Part shown: positions 41,458 to 49,292 of the stretch, piece by piece
How the letters are laid out: the number at the start of each line of letters is the position of its first letter
How positions within the stretch are numbered: position 1 is the stretch's first letter
Assembly (NCBI GenBank): GCA_040754375.1
Contig: JBFMCT010000020.1
Location: 1-58,149, forward strand
Direction of reading: 5' to 3'
From: Actinomycetota bacterium
GTDB taxonomy: Bacteria > Actinomycetota > Acidimicrobiia > Acidimicrobiales > AC-14
Length of the DNA: 58,149 bases
Made by a program: the position numbers and the translations under genes
Notes under the pieces: generated by a model
Database searches by the model: none
The model's input: the letters and a program-made list of their open reading frames with translations, nothing else
Told to the model about the DNA's origin: nothing

Positions 41458-42739
41458 AGCGGCGGACCAGCAGCAGGCGCCGGGTGCCGAAGGCGGCCAG
41501 CAGGAGGGCGGCGCCCAGCATGGGCAGCCAAGCGTCGCTACCGGTCTTGGCCAGTTCCGGCTGGGGCACCGGGATGATCTGCTCCTGCTGGACCGAGATC
41601 TGGGCCGAGAGCCCACCTCCGGCCGCCTCGGCGTGGGCCAGGGCGATCCCTATGCCCCCGCTGAGGCCCTTGAGCAGTTGAAGGCTGACCCCGTCGGCCA
41701 CGGCCAGCTTGGAGCCGTTGGGGCCGTCGGACACCGAGCCGCCGCCGACGGTGATCGTCGACTCCAGCGGGGTGCCGGCCAGCAGCGTCAGGGGCTCGCC
41801 CAGCGAGACCGGGATGCTGGTGATGTTGCCCAGCAGGGGGATGCCGAGGTCGACCTGGACGAGAGCGGCCTGGAAGGAGGGGACGGCGGTGGCGTTCACG
41901 GCGCCGACCTCGCTCGGGCCCGGGCGGGTCACGTCGACCGCAGCCTGGGCCTTGCCGACCGTGATGGTGGCCAGCGGCGCGCCCAGGGGCGACAGACCGG
42001 GCAGGACCCGGATCACGGCCCCTTCGGCCACGCTCAGCGACTTGACCGAACCTGCCGACGTGGAGGCCTGAGAGGCCGACGGGCCGACACTGACCGACAG
42101 GACCGACGTGGCCCGCTCGAGACCCTCGAGCAGGTCGTCGACGAGGCTGTTGACGTTGAGGTTGAGCGCCCCCAGCAGGGGGTTGAGAAGGTTGCCCAGA
42201 AGGGCCAGGAGGGGGTCGACCACGGCGCCCACGGTCTGGCCCACGAGGGCGCTGACGGCGTCGAGCAGCGGGGTGAGCAGGCTGCCCCCGAGGTCGATCT
42301 CAGCCACCGTGCCGGTGGCCGCCGCCTGGGGCAGGCCGTTGGCCGTGGTGGCGGCCGCCTCGCCGCAGGCCGTCGCCAACGTGAGGAGCCCGAGCAGGGG
42401 AAGGTTGAGAAGGCAGGCGGGGTCGGGCGTGTCGGTCACGTTGTTGCCCTCGGCCAAGGCGTTGGCCACCGTGCCGGCCACGAGCAAGACCCCCGCTCCC
42501 TGGGCCTGGGCCTTGGGGCCGGCTTGGCCGGACTGCACCAGCGCGCTGGAGTGGCCCACGCTGACGTGGGTGCCCAGCAGGTTGATGTCGAGGCCCCGCG
42601 CCGACGCCGACGCGATGAAGGCCTCGGCGGCCGTGACAGTAGTCGTGGAACCCTGGGCACCTGCCGGGACGGCCACGAGGAAGGCCCCGGCGACGACGGA
42701 GCTCAGAACGGCCGCACCCGCTCGACGGATCTTGGACAT
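41456..42739 (-). CDS. Surface protein with LAKTG sorting signal (sortase substrate)
   Basis: The 427-residue protein has a Sec signal peptide (about 1-29, ending AVPAGAQG), a long domain rich in Ala, Val, Leu and Gly with repeating choice-of-anchor-like strands, and a classical C-terminal sorting signal: LAKTG (396-400), a hydrophobic helix and the basic tail RRLLLVRR. LAxTG is the motif of class E sortases, one of which is encoded just downstream. Start ATG 42739 follows GGGAGGGG at about ten bases. No enzymatic motif; a structural or adhesive wall protein is likely. Confidence 0.85.
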   Translation of the reverse strand: MSKIRRAGAAVLSSVVAGAFLVAVPAGAQGSTTTVTAAEAFIASASARGLDINLLGTHVSVGHSSALVQSGQAGPKAQAQGAGVLLVAGTVANALAEGNNVTDTPDPACLLNLPLLGLLTLATACGEAAATTANGLPQAAATGTVAEIDLGGSLLTPLLDAVSALVGQTVGAVVDPLLALLGNLLNPLLGALNLNVNSLVDDLLEGLERATSVLSVSVGPSASQASTSAGSVKSLSVAEGAVIRVLPGLSPLGAPLATITVGKAQAAVDVTRPGPSEVGAVNATAVPSFQAALVQVDLGIPLLGNITSIPVSLGEPLTLLAGTPLESTITVGGGSVSDGPNGSKLAVADGVSLQLLKGLSGGIGIALAHAEAAGGGLSAQISVQQEQIIPVPQPELAKTGSDAWLPMLGAALLLAAFGTRRLLLVRR

Positions 42740-42762
42740 GCGCTTCGTGCCCCTCCCAATAA

Positions 42763-42778
42763 TTGAGCAGCCGCTCAA
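42763..42778. promoter_or_regulatory. TetR-type dyad TTGAGC-n4-GCTCAA upstream of the LAKTG gene
   Basis: Six-base arms flank AGCC, located 24-39 bases upstream of the start codon in an AT-richer leader. TGAGC-n4-GCTCA resembles operators of TetR-family repressors. No such regulator is in the window, so this is a candidate only. Confidence 0.4.
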
Positions 42779-42843
42779 CGAATAGTCCCCAGCATGTCCC
42801 GCTTGTGAAAGACAGTTACCACGCTTCTAAGGATTTCGCCAGA

Positions 42844-42868
42844 GCCACGGAAGAATCCTCTCCGTGGC
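42844..42868 (-). terminator. Hairpin after the tad gene cluster
   Basis: GCCACGG and CCGTGGC arms enclose an 11-base loop, directly after the stop of the TadE-like gene (42876). The following minus-strand bases are not U-rich. It marks the end of the Tad operon. Confidence 0.5.
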
Positions 42869-42875
42869 CGGACGA

Positions 42876-43301
42876 TCACCGTTCGACACGCATGGTAGCC
42901 GACGCCTGGAGGCGAAGCTCCCCCACCAGTGCCCCGACCACGGGCACTGCGGTGGGTGACCGGTAGCGGGCTGTGACCTTCACCCGGCTACCCGGGGCGC
43001 CCCGGCCGGTGACCTCGACGTCGAGCCTCCCGGGGTCCAGCCCCGACGACGCCTCGGCGGCCGTACGGGCCGCTTCGGGGGCGGGGTCGACGGCCGCCTC
43101 GCGTGCGGCCTCTCGGGCGGCGTGCACCACCAGCACCTGGTCGCGGGCCAGCAGCCCCACCTGGACGACCAACAGGAGAAGCATGACGACCAGGGGCAGG
43201 ACGAGGGCCAGCTCCACGGCTGCCTGGCCCCGCGGGACACGGCCCGGCCGGGGTGTGAGCGAGCCGGCCGGGCCGGCTCGCTCACGAAATCGCCTCGTCA
43301 C
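42876..43301 (-). CDS. TadE-like minor pseudopilin
   Basis: The 141-residue protein has a basic leader, then RGQAAVELALVLPLVVMLLLLVVQVGLLARDQ, the signature of TadE/TadG-type pseudopilins with the Glu near the start of the hydrophobic helix. A C-terminal domain with repeated acidic and Gly-rich strands follows. The GTG overlaps the stop of the Flp-like gene (GTGA). It is the last gene of the Tad operon. Confidence 0.88.
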   Translation of the reverse strand: MTRRFRERAGPAGSLTPRPGRVPRGQAAVELALVLPLVVMLLLLVVQVGLLARDQVLVVHAAREAAREAAVDPAPEAARTAAEASSGLDPGRLDVEVTGRGAPGSRVKVTARYRSPTAVPVVGALVGELRLQASATMRVER

Positions 43302-43525
43302 GAGACCTTGCCGGTGATGGCCTTCATCACCTTCTCGAAGAGCTGCTCGACGAGATCGGTCTTCGTGGCCCAGGCCACGATGAGCAGGGCGACGGCCGCC
43401 GCCCCCAGCAGTACCAGCGCGTACTCGGCGGAGGCCTGCCCGCGCTCGTCGGGCACCAGGCGACGGCCGGCCCGGCCGGCCAGAGTCGTGAGGAAGAGGT
43501 AGAGGTGGATCGAGATGTCGGACAA
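43298..43525 (-). CDS. Flp-like pilin (DUF4244-type), 75 aa
   Basis: The small protein has a leader ending DERG, then QASAEYALVLLGAAAVALLIVAWATKT, the Flp/DUF4244 helix with Glu-Tyr near the cleavage site. It is the likely pilin of the Tad system. A ribosome binding site (GGGAGC) lies upstream of ATG 43525. 42 bases separate it from tadC. Confidence 0.87.
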   Translation of the reverse strand: MSDISIHLYLFLTTLAGRAGRRLVPDERGQASAEYALVLLGAAAVALLIVAWATKTDLVEQLFEKVMKAITGKVS

Positions 43526-43567
43526 CGTTGGCTCCCTTGAGGATGGGGTTGACTGCGGAGGGGGAAG

Positions 43568-44362
43568 TCACAGGTGCAGCGAACGCACCGCGCTGGCCAC
43601 CAGCGGTGCGACCGTCAGCAGGCCGAACGCCGGCAACGTGCACAGCACCAGGGGGAAGAGGAGCTTGACGGGGACCTTGCGAGCGGCCTCCTCGGCCCGG
43701 CGCCGGCGATCGCGACGGACCTCGTCGGCCAGCCGTTCGAGACCGGCCACCAGGGGGGCGCCATAGCGCTCGGAGGCCACCAGGGCGGCCACCACCGGCC
43801 TCATCGGCTCACCGGCGCGGACCGGCAGGTCGTCGAGGGCGTCGGACAGGCGACGGCCGAGGCCCACCTCGTGCATCACCCGGGCCAGCTCCTCGGCCAG
43901 GGGGCCAGGGGCGCGAGCGGCCACCCGGGCCACCGCCAGGTGGACGGTAAGGCCCGAGCTCACCCCCAGGACGAGGAGGTCGACGACGTCGGGCAGGTCG
44001 GCAGCCAGGGCCGCCAACCGGCGACGTTCGGCTCGGCGGGCGCGGGTCGCGGGCAGGGCCCAGGCCACGAGCGCGGCCGGGACGGCCGCCGGAGGGACGA
44101 CGGCCAAACACAACAGTGCGGCCACCAGGGCGGTCCCCAACCGGCGCGCGCCCTCGGGTGTCGGGGAACGCCCGGCCCACCCCAGCGCCCACCACCCCAG
44201 GGCCTCGACCGGCCCGCGCCGATCACCGGGCCTCCTCGCCGTCGGGCCCTCTCGACGCGCGGCTTCCACCATGGCACGAGCCCGGGCGGGAGCGGGCCGG
44301 TGGGGCCAGGCCACGCGGGCCACGACCGCCACCCAGGCCAGGACCAGAAGGGTGCCGGTCAC
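43568..44362 (-). CDS. tadC: Tad pilus platform protein TadC
   Basis: The 264-residue protein has an N-terminal helix, a T2SSF domain (about 115-220, including LPDVVDLLVLGVSSGLTVHLAV and LVASERYGAPLVAGLERLAD) and a C-terminal membrane region (KVPVKLLFPLVLCTLPAFGLLTVAPLV). GTG overlaps the TadB stop. It forms the inner-membrane platform with TadB. Confidence 0.9.
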   Translation of the reverse strand: MTGTLLVLAWVAVVARVAWPHRPAPARARAMVEAARREGPTARRPGDRRGPVEALGWWALGWAGRSPTPEGARRLGTALVAALLCLAVVPPAAVPAALVAWALPATRARRAERRRLAALAADLPDVVDLLVLGVSSGLTVHLAVARVAARAPGPLAEELARVMHEVGLGRRLSDALDDLPVRAGEPMRPVVAALVASERYGAPLVAGLERLADEVRRDRRRRAEEAARKVPVKLLFPLVLCTLPAFGLLTVAPLVASAVRSLHL

Positions 44363-45249
44363 AGCGCCACGCGAGTCAGGCGCTGCATCCACAGCCACCC
44401 CAGACCGTCGAGGACGACGCCGGTGGTCAGAAGGGCGATGCCGACCGGGGTGTTGAACAGGAAGTCGCCGGTACGGGGATCGGTAGTGACGGCGAAGGCC
44501 CCGAAGGCCAGTGGTGCCAGCCCGATGACCATGGCCGACACCCGGGCCTGAGAAGCCAAGGCCTTGACCTCGGCGGTGACGGCCAGGCGGTCCCGGAGGG
44601 TGGCGGCCACCCCGTCGACGGCCCGGGCCTGGGCGCCTCCGGTCTCCACTCCCAGACAGAGGGCGGCCACCGCCAGGCGGCACCCGGGCATGGGGTGGCG
44701 GGCTGCGAGCCCCTCGAGGGCCTCGACCAAGCTGGCTCCCTGGCCGGCCTGGCGGGCCACGCGGCCCAGCTCTCTCCCGAGTGGGCCCGCAGTGGCCACC
44801 GCGGCCTCGCCCACGGCCTGGCGCAGGCCGGCGCCCGACCGCAGCGATCTGGCCATGGCTTCCAGTGCCCCAGGCAGGCCCTCCTCCAGCCGGGCACCAC
44901 CGCGATGGCGGCGCGTGTGCAGCACGACCACCGGTATGACGACGGCGCAGGCCGCTACCAGTACGGCCACGGCAGCGCCCGCCACGGCCAGGGCCAGGGC
45001 AGGGCCGGCGGCCCCGCAGACGACCCACACCGACCAGACGCTGGACGCGGGGCGCTCGGACCCAGCCCGCTCCAGCCAGCGCTCCAACCACGGGGGCGCC
45101 GGAAGGGCGAGCAGGGCCAGGCCCCGACCGTCGTGGGGACCGGCGTGGGCCCGCATACGGCGGCGGCCGGCCTGGGCCCGGGTGGCCCGGACAGCCTGGC
45201 GCGCCGCCATAGCGGTAACGAGGACCAGGGCGGCCGCAAGCCAGCTCAC
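44359..45249 (-). CDS. tadB: Tad pilus platform protein TadB
   Basis: The 296-residue protein has membrane helices at both ends and a T2SSF domain (GLPGALEAMARSLRSGAGLRQA, ... LCLGVETGGAQARAVDGVA). The start GTG 45249 overlaps the CpaF stop (GTGA); longer upstream frame is not conserved. With TadC it forms the hetero-dimeric platform. Confidence 0.9.
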   Translation of the reverse strand: MSWLAAALVLVTAMAARQAVRATRAQAGRRRMRAHAGPHDGRGLALLALPAPPWLERWLERAGSERPASSVWSVWVVCGAAGPALALAVAGAAVAVLVAACAVVIPVVVLHTRRHRGGARLEEGLPGALEAMARSLRSGAGLRQAVGEAAVATAGPLGRELGRVARQAGQGASLVEALEGLAARHPMPGCRLAVAALCLGVETGGAQARAVDGVAATLRDRLAVTAEVKALASQARVSAMVIGLAPLAFGAFAVTTDPRTGDFLFNTPVGIALLTTGVVLDGLGWLWMQRLTRVAL

Positions 45250-46463
45250 GGCGAGCACCACGCGGGGTCGGCGGGGGGCGCCCACGGCACCCTCGGGCCC
45301 CTCGAGGGCAGGGAGACGACCGCGTCGGGACCGGCCAGGAGCCGGGTGCCGTCGCCGTCGGGCCCGGGCGCCCATAGGCGGTCGCCGGGGGAGCCGTCGG
45401 CCCCGCCGCTCGGCGCGGGCCCCACCGGCTCCACCTCCGCGACGGCCGTGACCCGCCGGGCACCGTCGGGGCGCCGGCTCACCTGGACCACGAGGTCGAC
45501 GGCGGAGCGGATCTGGGCGCGTACCGAAGCCAGGGGGAGGTTGAGGTCGCCCATGAGCACCATGGTCTCGACGCGCCGCAGAGCGTCGGCCGGGCTGTTG
45601 GCGTGGCATGTCGAGAGTGACCCCTCGTGGCCGGTGTTCATGGCTTGGAGCATGTCGAGGGCCTCCGGCCCTCTCACCTCCCCCACCAGGATGCGGTCGG
45701 GTCTCATGCGCAAGGCGTTGCGGACCAGCTCGCGCACCCTGACCTCGCCCGCCCCCTCGGCGTTGGCGGGCCGGGCCTCGAGGCGGACGACGTGGTCTCC
45801 CGGGAGGCGCAGCTCGGCCGCGTCCTCGACCGTGACCACCCGCTCGCCCGGTGGGATGTGGGCGCCCAGGGCATTGAGGAGGGTGGTCTTGCCCGCCCCG
45901 GTCCCCCCCGAGACCAGCACGTTGAGCCGGGCGACGACCGCCCACGTCAGTAGGGCGGCCACGGGCGGGGGGGCGAACGCCTCAACCGCCAGCGTGCGGG
46001 CGCCGAATCGGCGGATCGTGAGGCAGGGCCCGTCGACGGCCAGCGGGGGGACCACGGCGTTGACCCGGGAGCCGTCGGGCAGTCGGGCGTCGACCAGCGG
46101 GCTGCCCCGGTCGGCTCGTAGCCCGAGGGGCGCCACCACCTTCTCTATGAGGTGCTCGATCGTCGAAGCCGCCAGGTCGAGGGGCACACGCCTGAGGACT
46201 CCCGATCGTTCGACCCACACCCGGCCGGGACCGGGGCCGTTGACCATGATGTCGGTGACCGCGGGGTCGGCCAGCAGGGGTTGCAGGGGGCCCATCCCCT
46301 CGACGGCGGCCAGCACCTCACCGACCATCCGAGCCCGCTGGCGGGGTGCCAGGAGCGGGGCCTCCTCGCCCACGAGCGCCTCCACCCGCCTGGACAGGTC
46401 ACCCTCCCCGCCGCTCTCGAGCAGCCGGGCGTGGACCCGGGCCGTCGTCGACCCCTCTCTCAT
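45246..46463 (-). CDS. cpaF: Tad pilus assembly ATPase CpaF/TadA
   Basis: The 405-residue secretion ATPase has the N-terminal MVNGPGPGRVWVERSG motif (about 72-87), Walker A GGTGAGKTT (186-194), the VTVEDAAEL Asp box and Walker B RILVGEVRG (257-265), then MNTGHEGSLSTCHANSPADALRRVE, all characteristic of CpaF/TadA. A poorly conserved tail of about 50 residues ends it. The ATG 46463 overlaps the TAA of the TadZ-like gene by one base. Confidence 0.93.
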   Translation of the reverse strand: MREGSTTARVHARLLESGGEGDLSRRVEALVGEEAPLLAPRQRARMVGEVLAAVEGMGPLQPLLADPAVTDIMVNGPGPGRVWVERSGVLRRVPLDLAASTIEHLIEKVVAPLGLRADRGSPLVDARLPDGSRVNAVVPPLAVDGPCLTIRRFGARTLAVEAFAPPPVAALLTWAVVARLNVLVSGGTGAGKTTLLNALGAHIPPGERVVTVEDAAELRLPGDHVVRLEARPANAEGAGEVRVRELVRNALRMRPDRILVGEVRGPEALDMLQAMNTGHEGSLSTCHANSPADALRRVETMVLMGDLNLPLASVRAQIRSAVDLVVQVSRRPDGARRVTAVAEVEPVGPAPSGGADGSPGDRLWAPGPDGDGTRLLAGPDAVVSLPSRGPRVPWAPPADPAWCSP

Positions 46464-47131
46464 TACGCCACCGCCCCGAGGACCTGGTCGAAGGCCCGCT
46501 CGGCCGAGCGGGGGACGCGAGAGCCGAGCAGGCCGGCGTCGACGGCGCGCGCCACCGCCGGGTCGAGGGGCAGCTCGGCCCACACCGGGGCCCCGAGCAC
46601 GTCTTCCACGTCACGGCGCTGGAGCGCCCGGCCCGGCTCGGTGACCAGCACCACCCCGCTGGGGCGGATGTCGGCGTCGAGCGCCCGGCGCAGGGCGAGG
46701 TAGCAGGGTCGGAGCACGGCCAGGGACAGCACCGCGCCGGCGGCCAGCTCCCGGGCCGGTGAGCGGCCGGCCGTGCCGCAGTCGGCCACGACCGGCCGGG
46801 GATCGGCCCCGAGCAGGGCAGCCAGCATGTCGGCTCGATCGGCCCCACCACCGCCGGGTAACGACCCGCCGCAGGGAAGGAGGCGCAGTGAGCGCCCGAC
46901 CTCGACCTCGAGGCGCCCGAGGGCAACGGCGTCTACCCCGCCGGCCGCCCCCCACCAGTCGAGAAGCCCCGGCCCGGCCGCGTCGGGCACGCCCAGGGCG
47001 GCGGGCACGTCGCCGGTGAGGTCGGCGAGGACCGCTCCGCCCGCGCTGGCCCGCGCCCATAGCAGTGCCAGGAGAACGGACACCACGGTGGTGCCGCTTC
47101 CCCCCTTCGGTGACCAGCACGCAACCAGCAC
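46463..47131 (-). CDS. TadZ/CpaE-like ATPase
   Basis: The 222-residue ParA/MinD-like protein has the deviant Walker A motif SPKGGSGTTVV (about 7-17) with the signature Lys at position 9, and a later VVADCGTAGR that fits the Walker B-like segment. It is shorter than most CpaE proteins and lacks an N-terminal receiver-like domain. It is the first gene of the Tad operon and probably localises the machine. GTG 47131 has GGGGAGG four bases upstream. Confidence 0.82.
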   Translation of the reverse strand: MLVACWSPKGGSGTTVVSVLLALLWARASAGGAVLADLTGDVPAALGVPDAAGPGLLDWWGAAGGVDAVALGRLEVEVGRSLRLLPCGGSLPGGGGADRADMLAALLGADPRPVVADCGTAGRSPARELAAGAVLSLAVLRPCYLALRRALDADIRPSGVVLVTEPGRALQRRDVEDVLGAPVWAELPLDPAVARAVDAGLLGSRVPRSAERAFDQVLGAVA

Positions 47132-47138
47132 CGGACCT

Positions 47139-47184
47139 CCCCTCGTAACGTCTTGTATTACGAGGGGGAAGAGAAGATGATCAA
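47139..47184 (-). promoter_or_regulatory. Tad operon promoter overlapped by a 10-bp inverted repeat
   Basis: On the minus strand TTGATC (47184-47179) and TAATAC (47160-47155) are spaced by 18 bases, a plausible -35/-10 pair. An inverted repeat with arms CCCCTCGTAA and TTACGAGGGG (47139-47148 and 47158-47167, 9-base spacer) spans the -10 and the transcription start, and its last bases join the GGGGAGG ribosome binding site. A repressor there, or an mRNA hairpin, would control the whole Tad operon. Confidence 0.55.
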
Positions 47185-47254
47185 ATACTAGCAGACCCCG
47201 CGACAGGAGGCAACAGACAATCTGCGAGTGCTGGCGCCGGACGCGGAAAAAGAA

Positions 47255-47288
47255 GATGCCCGGCCTACCTCACGGCAGACCGGGCATC
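47255..47288 (-). terminator. Classical intrinsic terminator
   Basis: A 9-bp perfect stem (GATGCCCGG / CCGGGCATC) with a 16-base loop is followed on the minus strand by a T-rich run (TTCTTTTTCC, complement of 47243-47252). It directly follows the 25-residue ORF at 47303 and insulates the Tad operon from the genes to its right. Confidence 0.85.
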
Positions 47289-47302
47289 CCCGCAACCAGG
47301 GT

Positions 47303-47380
47303 CTAGTTGGCGCCCTTCACCTTCTTGGCGGCGACGACGCCGAGAGCAACAAGGACCGCGAGCAACAGGAGCTTCTTCAT
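47303..47380 (-). CDS. DLW-39-like micro-protein, 25 aa
   Basis: The ORF encodes MKKLLLLAVLVALGVVAAKK then VKGAN, a basic start and one hydrophobic helix. It matches the N-terminal half of the actinobacterial DLW-39 family, but it stops before the conserved Asp-Leu-Trp segment that names the family. It is followed directly by a strong terminator, so its mRNA is discrete. A weak ribosome binding site (GTAGG) is present. The short form could be a truncated member or a distinct micro-protein. Confidence 0.6.
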   Translation of the reverse strand: MKKLLLLAVLVALGVVAAKKVKGAN

Positions 47381-47437
47381 GGGCGACAAGCCTACCCGGG
47401 GGCCGGGCCCGGCGGAAAGGGCGCTAGCTTCTTCGTC

Positions 47438-47530
47438 GGAGGTGTCCGGGCGCCTGGTGGGCCCCACCGCCTTCAAAGCGGCTGAGACGGGTGATCCCCG
47501 TCTGGCGGGTTCGATTCCCGTCCACCTCCG
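47438..47530 (+). tRNA. selC: tRNA-Sec (TCA), selenocysteine
   Basis: The 93-nt element begins GGAGGTG and ends CACCTCC plus discriminator G, giving at least a 7-bp acceptor stem. The anticodon loop CTTCAAA (47471-47477) carries anticodon TCA, which reads UGA. The extended variable arm GACGGG-TGATC-CCCGTC forms a 6-bp stem, and the T-arm contains GGGTTCGATTCCCG. A long D-stem GGGC/GCCC is present. These are the diagnostic features of bacterial tRNA-Sec and resemble actinobacterial selC. No CCA is encoded. It implies the genome has selA, selB and selD elsewhere; none is in the window. Confidence 0.92.
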
Positions 47531-47669
47531 CTCCGCTGTCGGGCGGGCACCCGGGCCCTGGCCCGTGTGCCCTCCGGCAGACCTGGCCTGGCGCAGCCCG
47601 GCCAGCTTCTCGGTCGGGGCCATCCCCAACCACCGCCGCGAGCTGCGCCGGGAGGCGGGCACGCCGGTC

Positions 47670-48605
47670 TCAGACCGCCAGCAGGTCTCGGGCGCCGGTG
47701 TCGCTCGAAGGGTGGCGCAGCTTCGACATGGCCCTTGCCTCGATCTGGCGGATGCGCTCACGGGTCAGGTTGAAATGCTCGCCCACCTCTTCGAGGGTGC
47801 GGGGCTCGCCCCGGTCGAGGCCGAAGCGCAGGCGCAGGATCTCCCGCTCGCGCTCGTCGAGGGGCCCCAGCAGCTTGGCGATCTCGTCGGGCAGCAGGGC
47901 GGTGGCTGCCACCTCGAAGGGCGATTCGGCCGACCGGTCCTCGACCACGTCGCCCAGCTCGGCGTCCCCGTCCTCACGCAGGGGCTCCGAGAGCGAGAGA
48001 GGCTCGGCCGCGAACCGCAGCGCCTCGGTGACCTTGTCTTCGGGCATCTCGACCTCGGCCGAGAGCTCCGAAAGGGTGGCCGGACGGCCCAGCTTGAGCT
48101 CCAGGCGGGCGCGCGCCTTCTGGAGGCGAGCAAGGGTGTCGCCCGCGTGTACCGGCAGACGGATGGTCCGGCCCGTGTTGGCGATCCCCCGGGTGATGGC
48201 CTGGCGGATCCACCAGGTGGCATAGGTGGAGAACTTGAAGCCCTTGCGCCAGTCGAACTTCTCGACGGCGTGCATGAGCCCGAGGTTGCCCTCCTGGATG
48301 AGGTCCAGCAGGGGAAGTCCCGACGCCTGGTACTTCTTGGCGATGGAGACGACCAGCCGGAGGTTGGACTTCACGAACGTCGACTGGGCGAGCTGGCCCT
48401 CGTTGGCCACCCGGCGTAGCTCACGGCGCTTGCCCTGCGACAGGCCGCTCTCGGTATCTATCTGGGTGCGCGCTTCATTGCCGGCCTCGATGGCCTTGGC
48501 CAACCGGACCTCGTCGTCCTTGGTGAGCAGTGGGTACTGCCCGATGTCGGTGAGGTACAGGCGGACGAGGTCTTCCTCGTCCCGTTCCACGCGCTCTTTG
48601 GGCAA
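47670..48605 (-). CDS. Principal/group 2 sigma-70 factor (RpoD-like)
   Basis: The 311-residue protein has region 1.2 (DLVRLYLTDIGQYPLLT), region 2 (VKSNLRLVVSIAKKYQ and LPLLDLIQEGNLGLMHAVEKFDWRKGFKFSTYATWWIRQAI), region 3 (RLPVHAGDTLARL, GRPATLSEL) and region 4 (LDEREREILRLRFGLDRGEPRTLEEVGEHFNLTRERIRQIEARAM). It lacks the long acidic N-terminus of most RpoD proteins, so I favour a group 2 factor. The region between it and the next gene (48606-48743) holds a leader without further genes. Confidence 0.93.
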   Translation of the reverse strand: MPKERVERDEEDLVRLYLTDIGQYPLLTKDDEVRLAKAIEAGNEARTQIDTESGLSQGKRRELRRVANEGQLAQSTFVKSNLRLVVSIAKKYQASGLPLLDLIQEGNLGLMHAVEKFDWRKGFKFSTYATWWIRQAITRGIANTGRTIRLPVHAGDTLARLQKARARLELKLGRPATLSELSAEVEMPEDKVTEALRFAAEPLSLSEPLREDGDAELGDVVEDRSAESPFEVAATALLPDEIAKLLGPLDEREREILRLRFGLDRGEPRTLEEVGEHFNLTRERIRQIEARAMSKLRHPSSDTGARDLLAV

Positions 48606-48743
48606 CTCGAAACCTCTAGCTCTGTGGTAGACCGACCATCCAAGGAGAACGCGCTCGGAGACGCGATGATTCCGGCTGGACCCGGTCGGACTTGGCTGCT
48701 GTCGCCCTGAAGCATACCCGGGCGGTCAAGTCCCCCGGACCGT

Positions 48744-49205
48744 TCAGTGGATATCGTCGCCCATCGACGGCTCTCGCGGTCCCATGCGCCCTAGCAGTGC
48801 TTTCCCGACAGCCAGCTCGGCGTGGTCGTCCGCCAGGGCCAGCCTGAGCACGCGCCGCAGTGGCCCACCGGCAGCCACGTCCCGCTCCGCCTCGATGAGG
48901 AGCCGCTCGTAGTCCGCCACCAGCGCCGGCAGCACCACTCCGTACAGCGCCTCAAGTCGCTCGGTGGTCGTGGCCCCGGCCGGCAGGGCAAGGGCGTCCG
49001 ACCCCTCGGGCGCCGCCGGTGACCCCACCGGCAACAACCCCTCCCACAGCCCCGAGTGCCAACCGTGGCGGAAGGAGGCCTCCCTCAGCACCAGCTTGGT
49101 TTCGGCATCAGGCGTGGCGGGGACCCACGAGCCCACGACCTCGAACAGCCGCCGCTCCACGGCCGCGTACCGGCGGGCGGTGGCCTCCAGGGGCTGCAGC
49201 GGCAT
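48744..49205 (-). CDS. Ferritin-like conserved protein of unknown function
   Basis: The protein of about 153 residues has helical segments ATARRYAAVERRLFEVVGSWV, SFRHGWHSGLWEGLLP, LEALYGVVLPALVADYERLLIEAERD and LRRVLRLALADDHAELAVGKALL. Conserved Glu and His residues are placed as in ferritin-like four-helix proteins. Similar proteins are common in actinobacteria without an assigned function. The ATG at 49205 is my preferred start; an in-frame GTG at 49238 exists. Confidence 0.72.
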   Translation of the reverse strand: MPLQPLEATARRYAAVERRLFEVVGSWVPATPDAETKLVLREASFRHGWHSGLWEGLLPVGSPAAPEGSDALALPAGATTTERLEALYGVVLPALVADYERLLIEAERDVAAGGPLRRVLRLALADDHAELAVGKALLGRMGPREPSMGDDIH

Positions 49206-49292
49206 CGTCGCATAGCGTAGGAGCGTTGCTCCCGGCACTCGATGCCCACTCGGTGACGCCGGGTCGGCGGTCCCCCCGCTCGCTTGCCCCGG

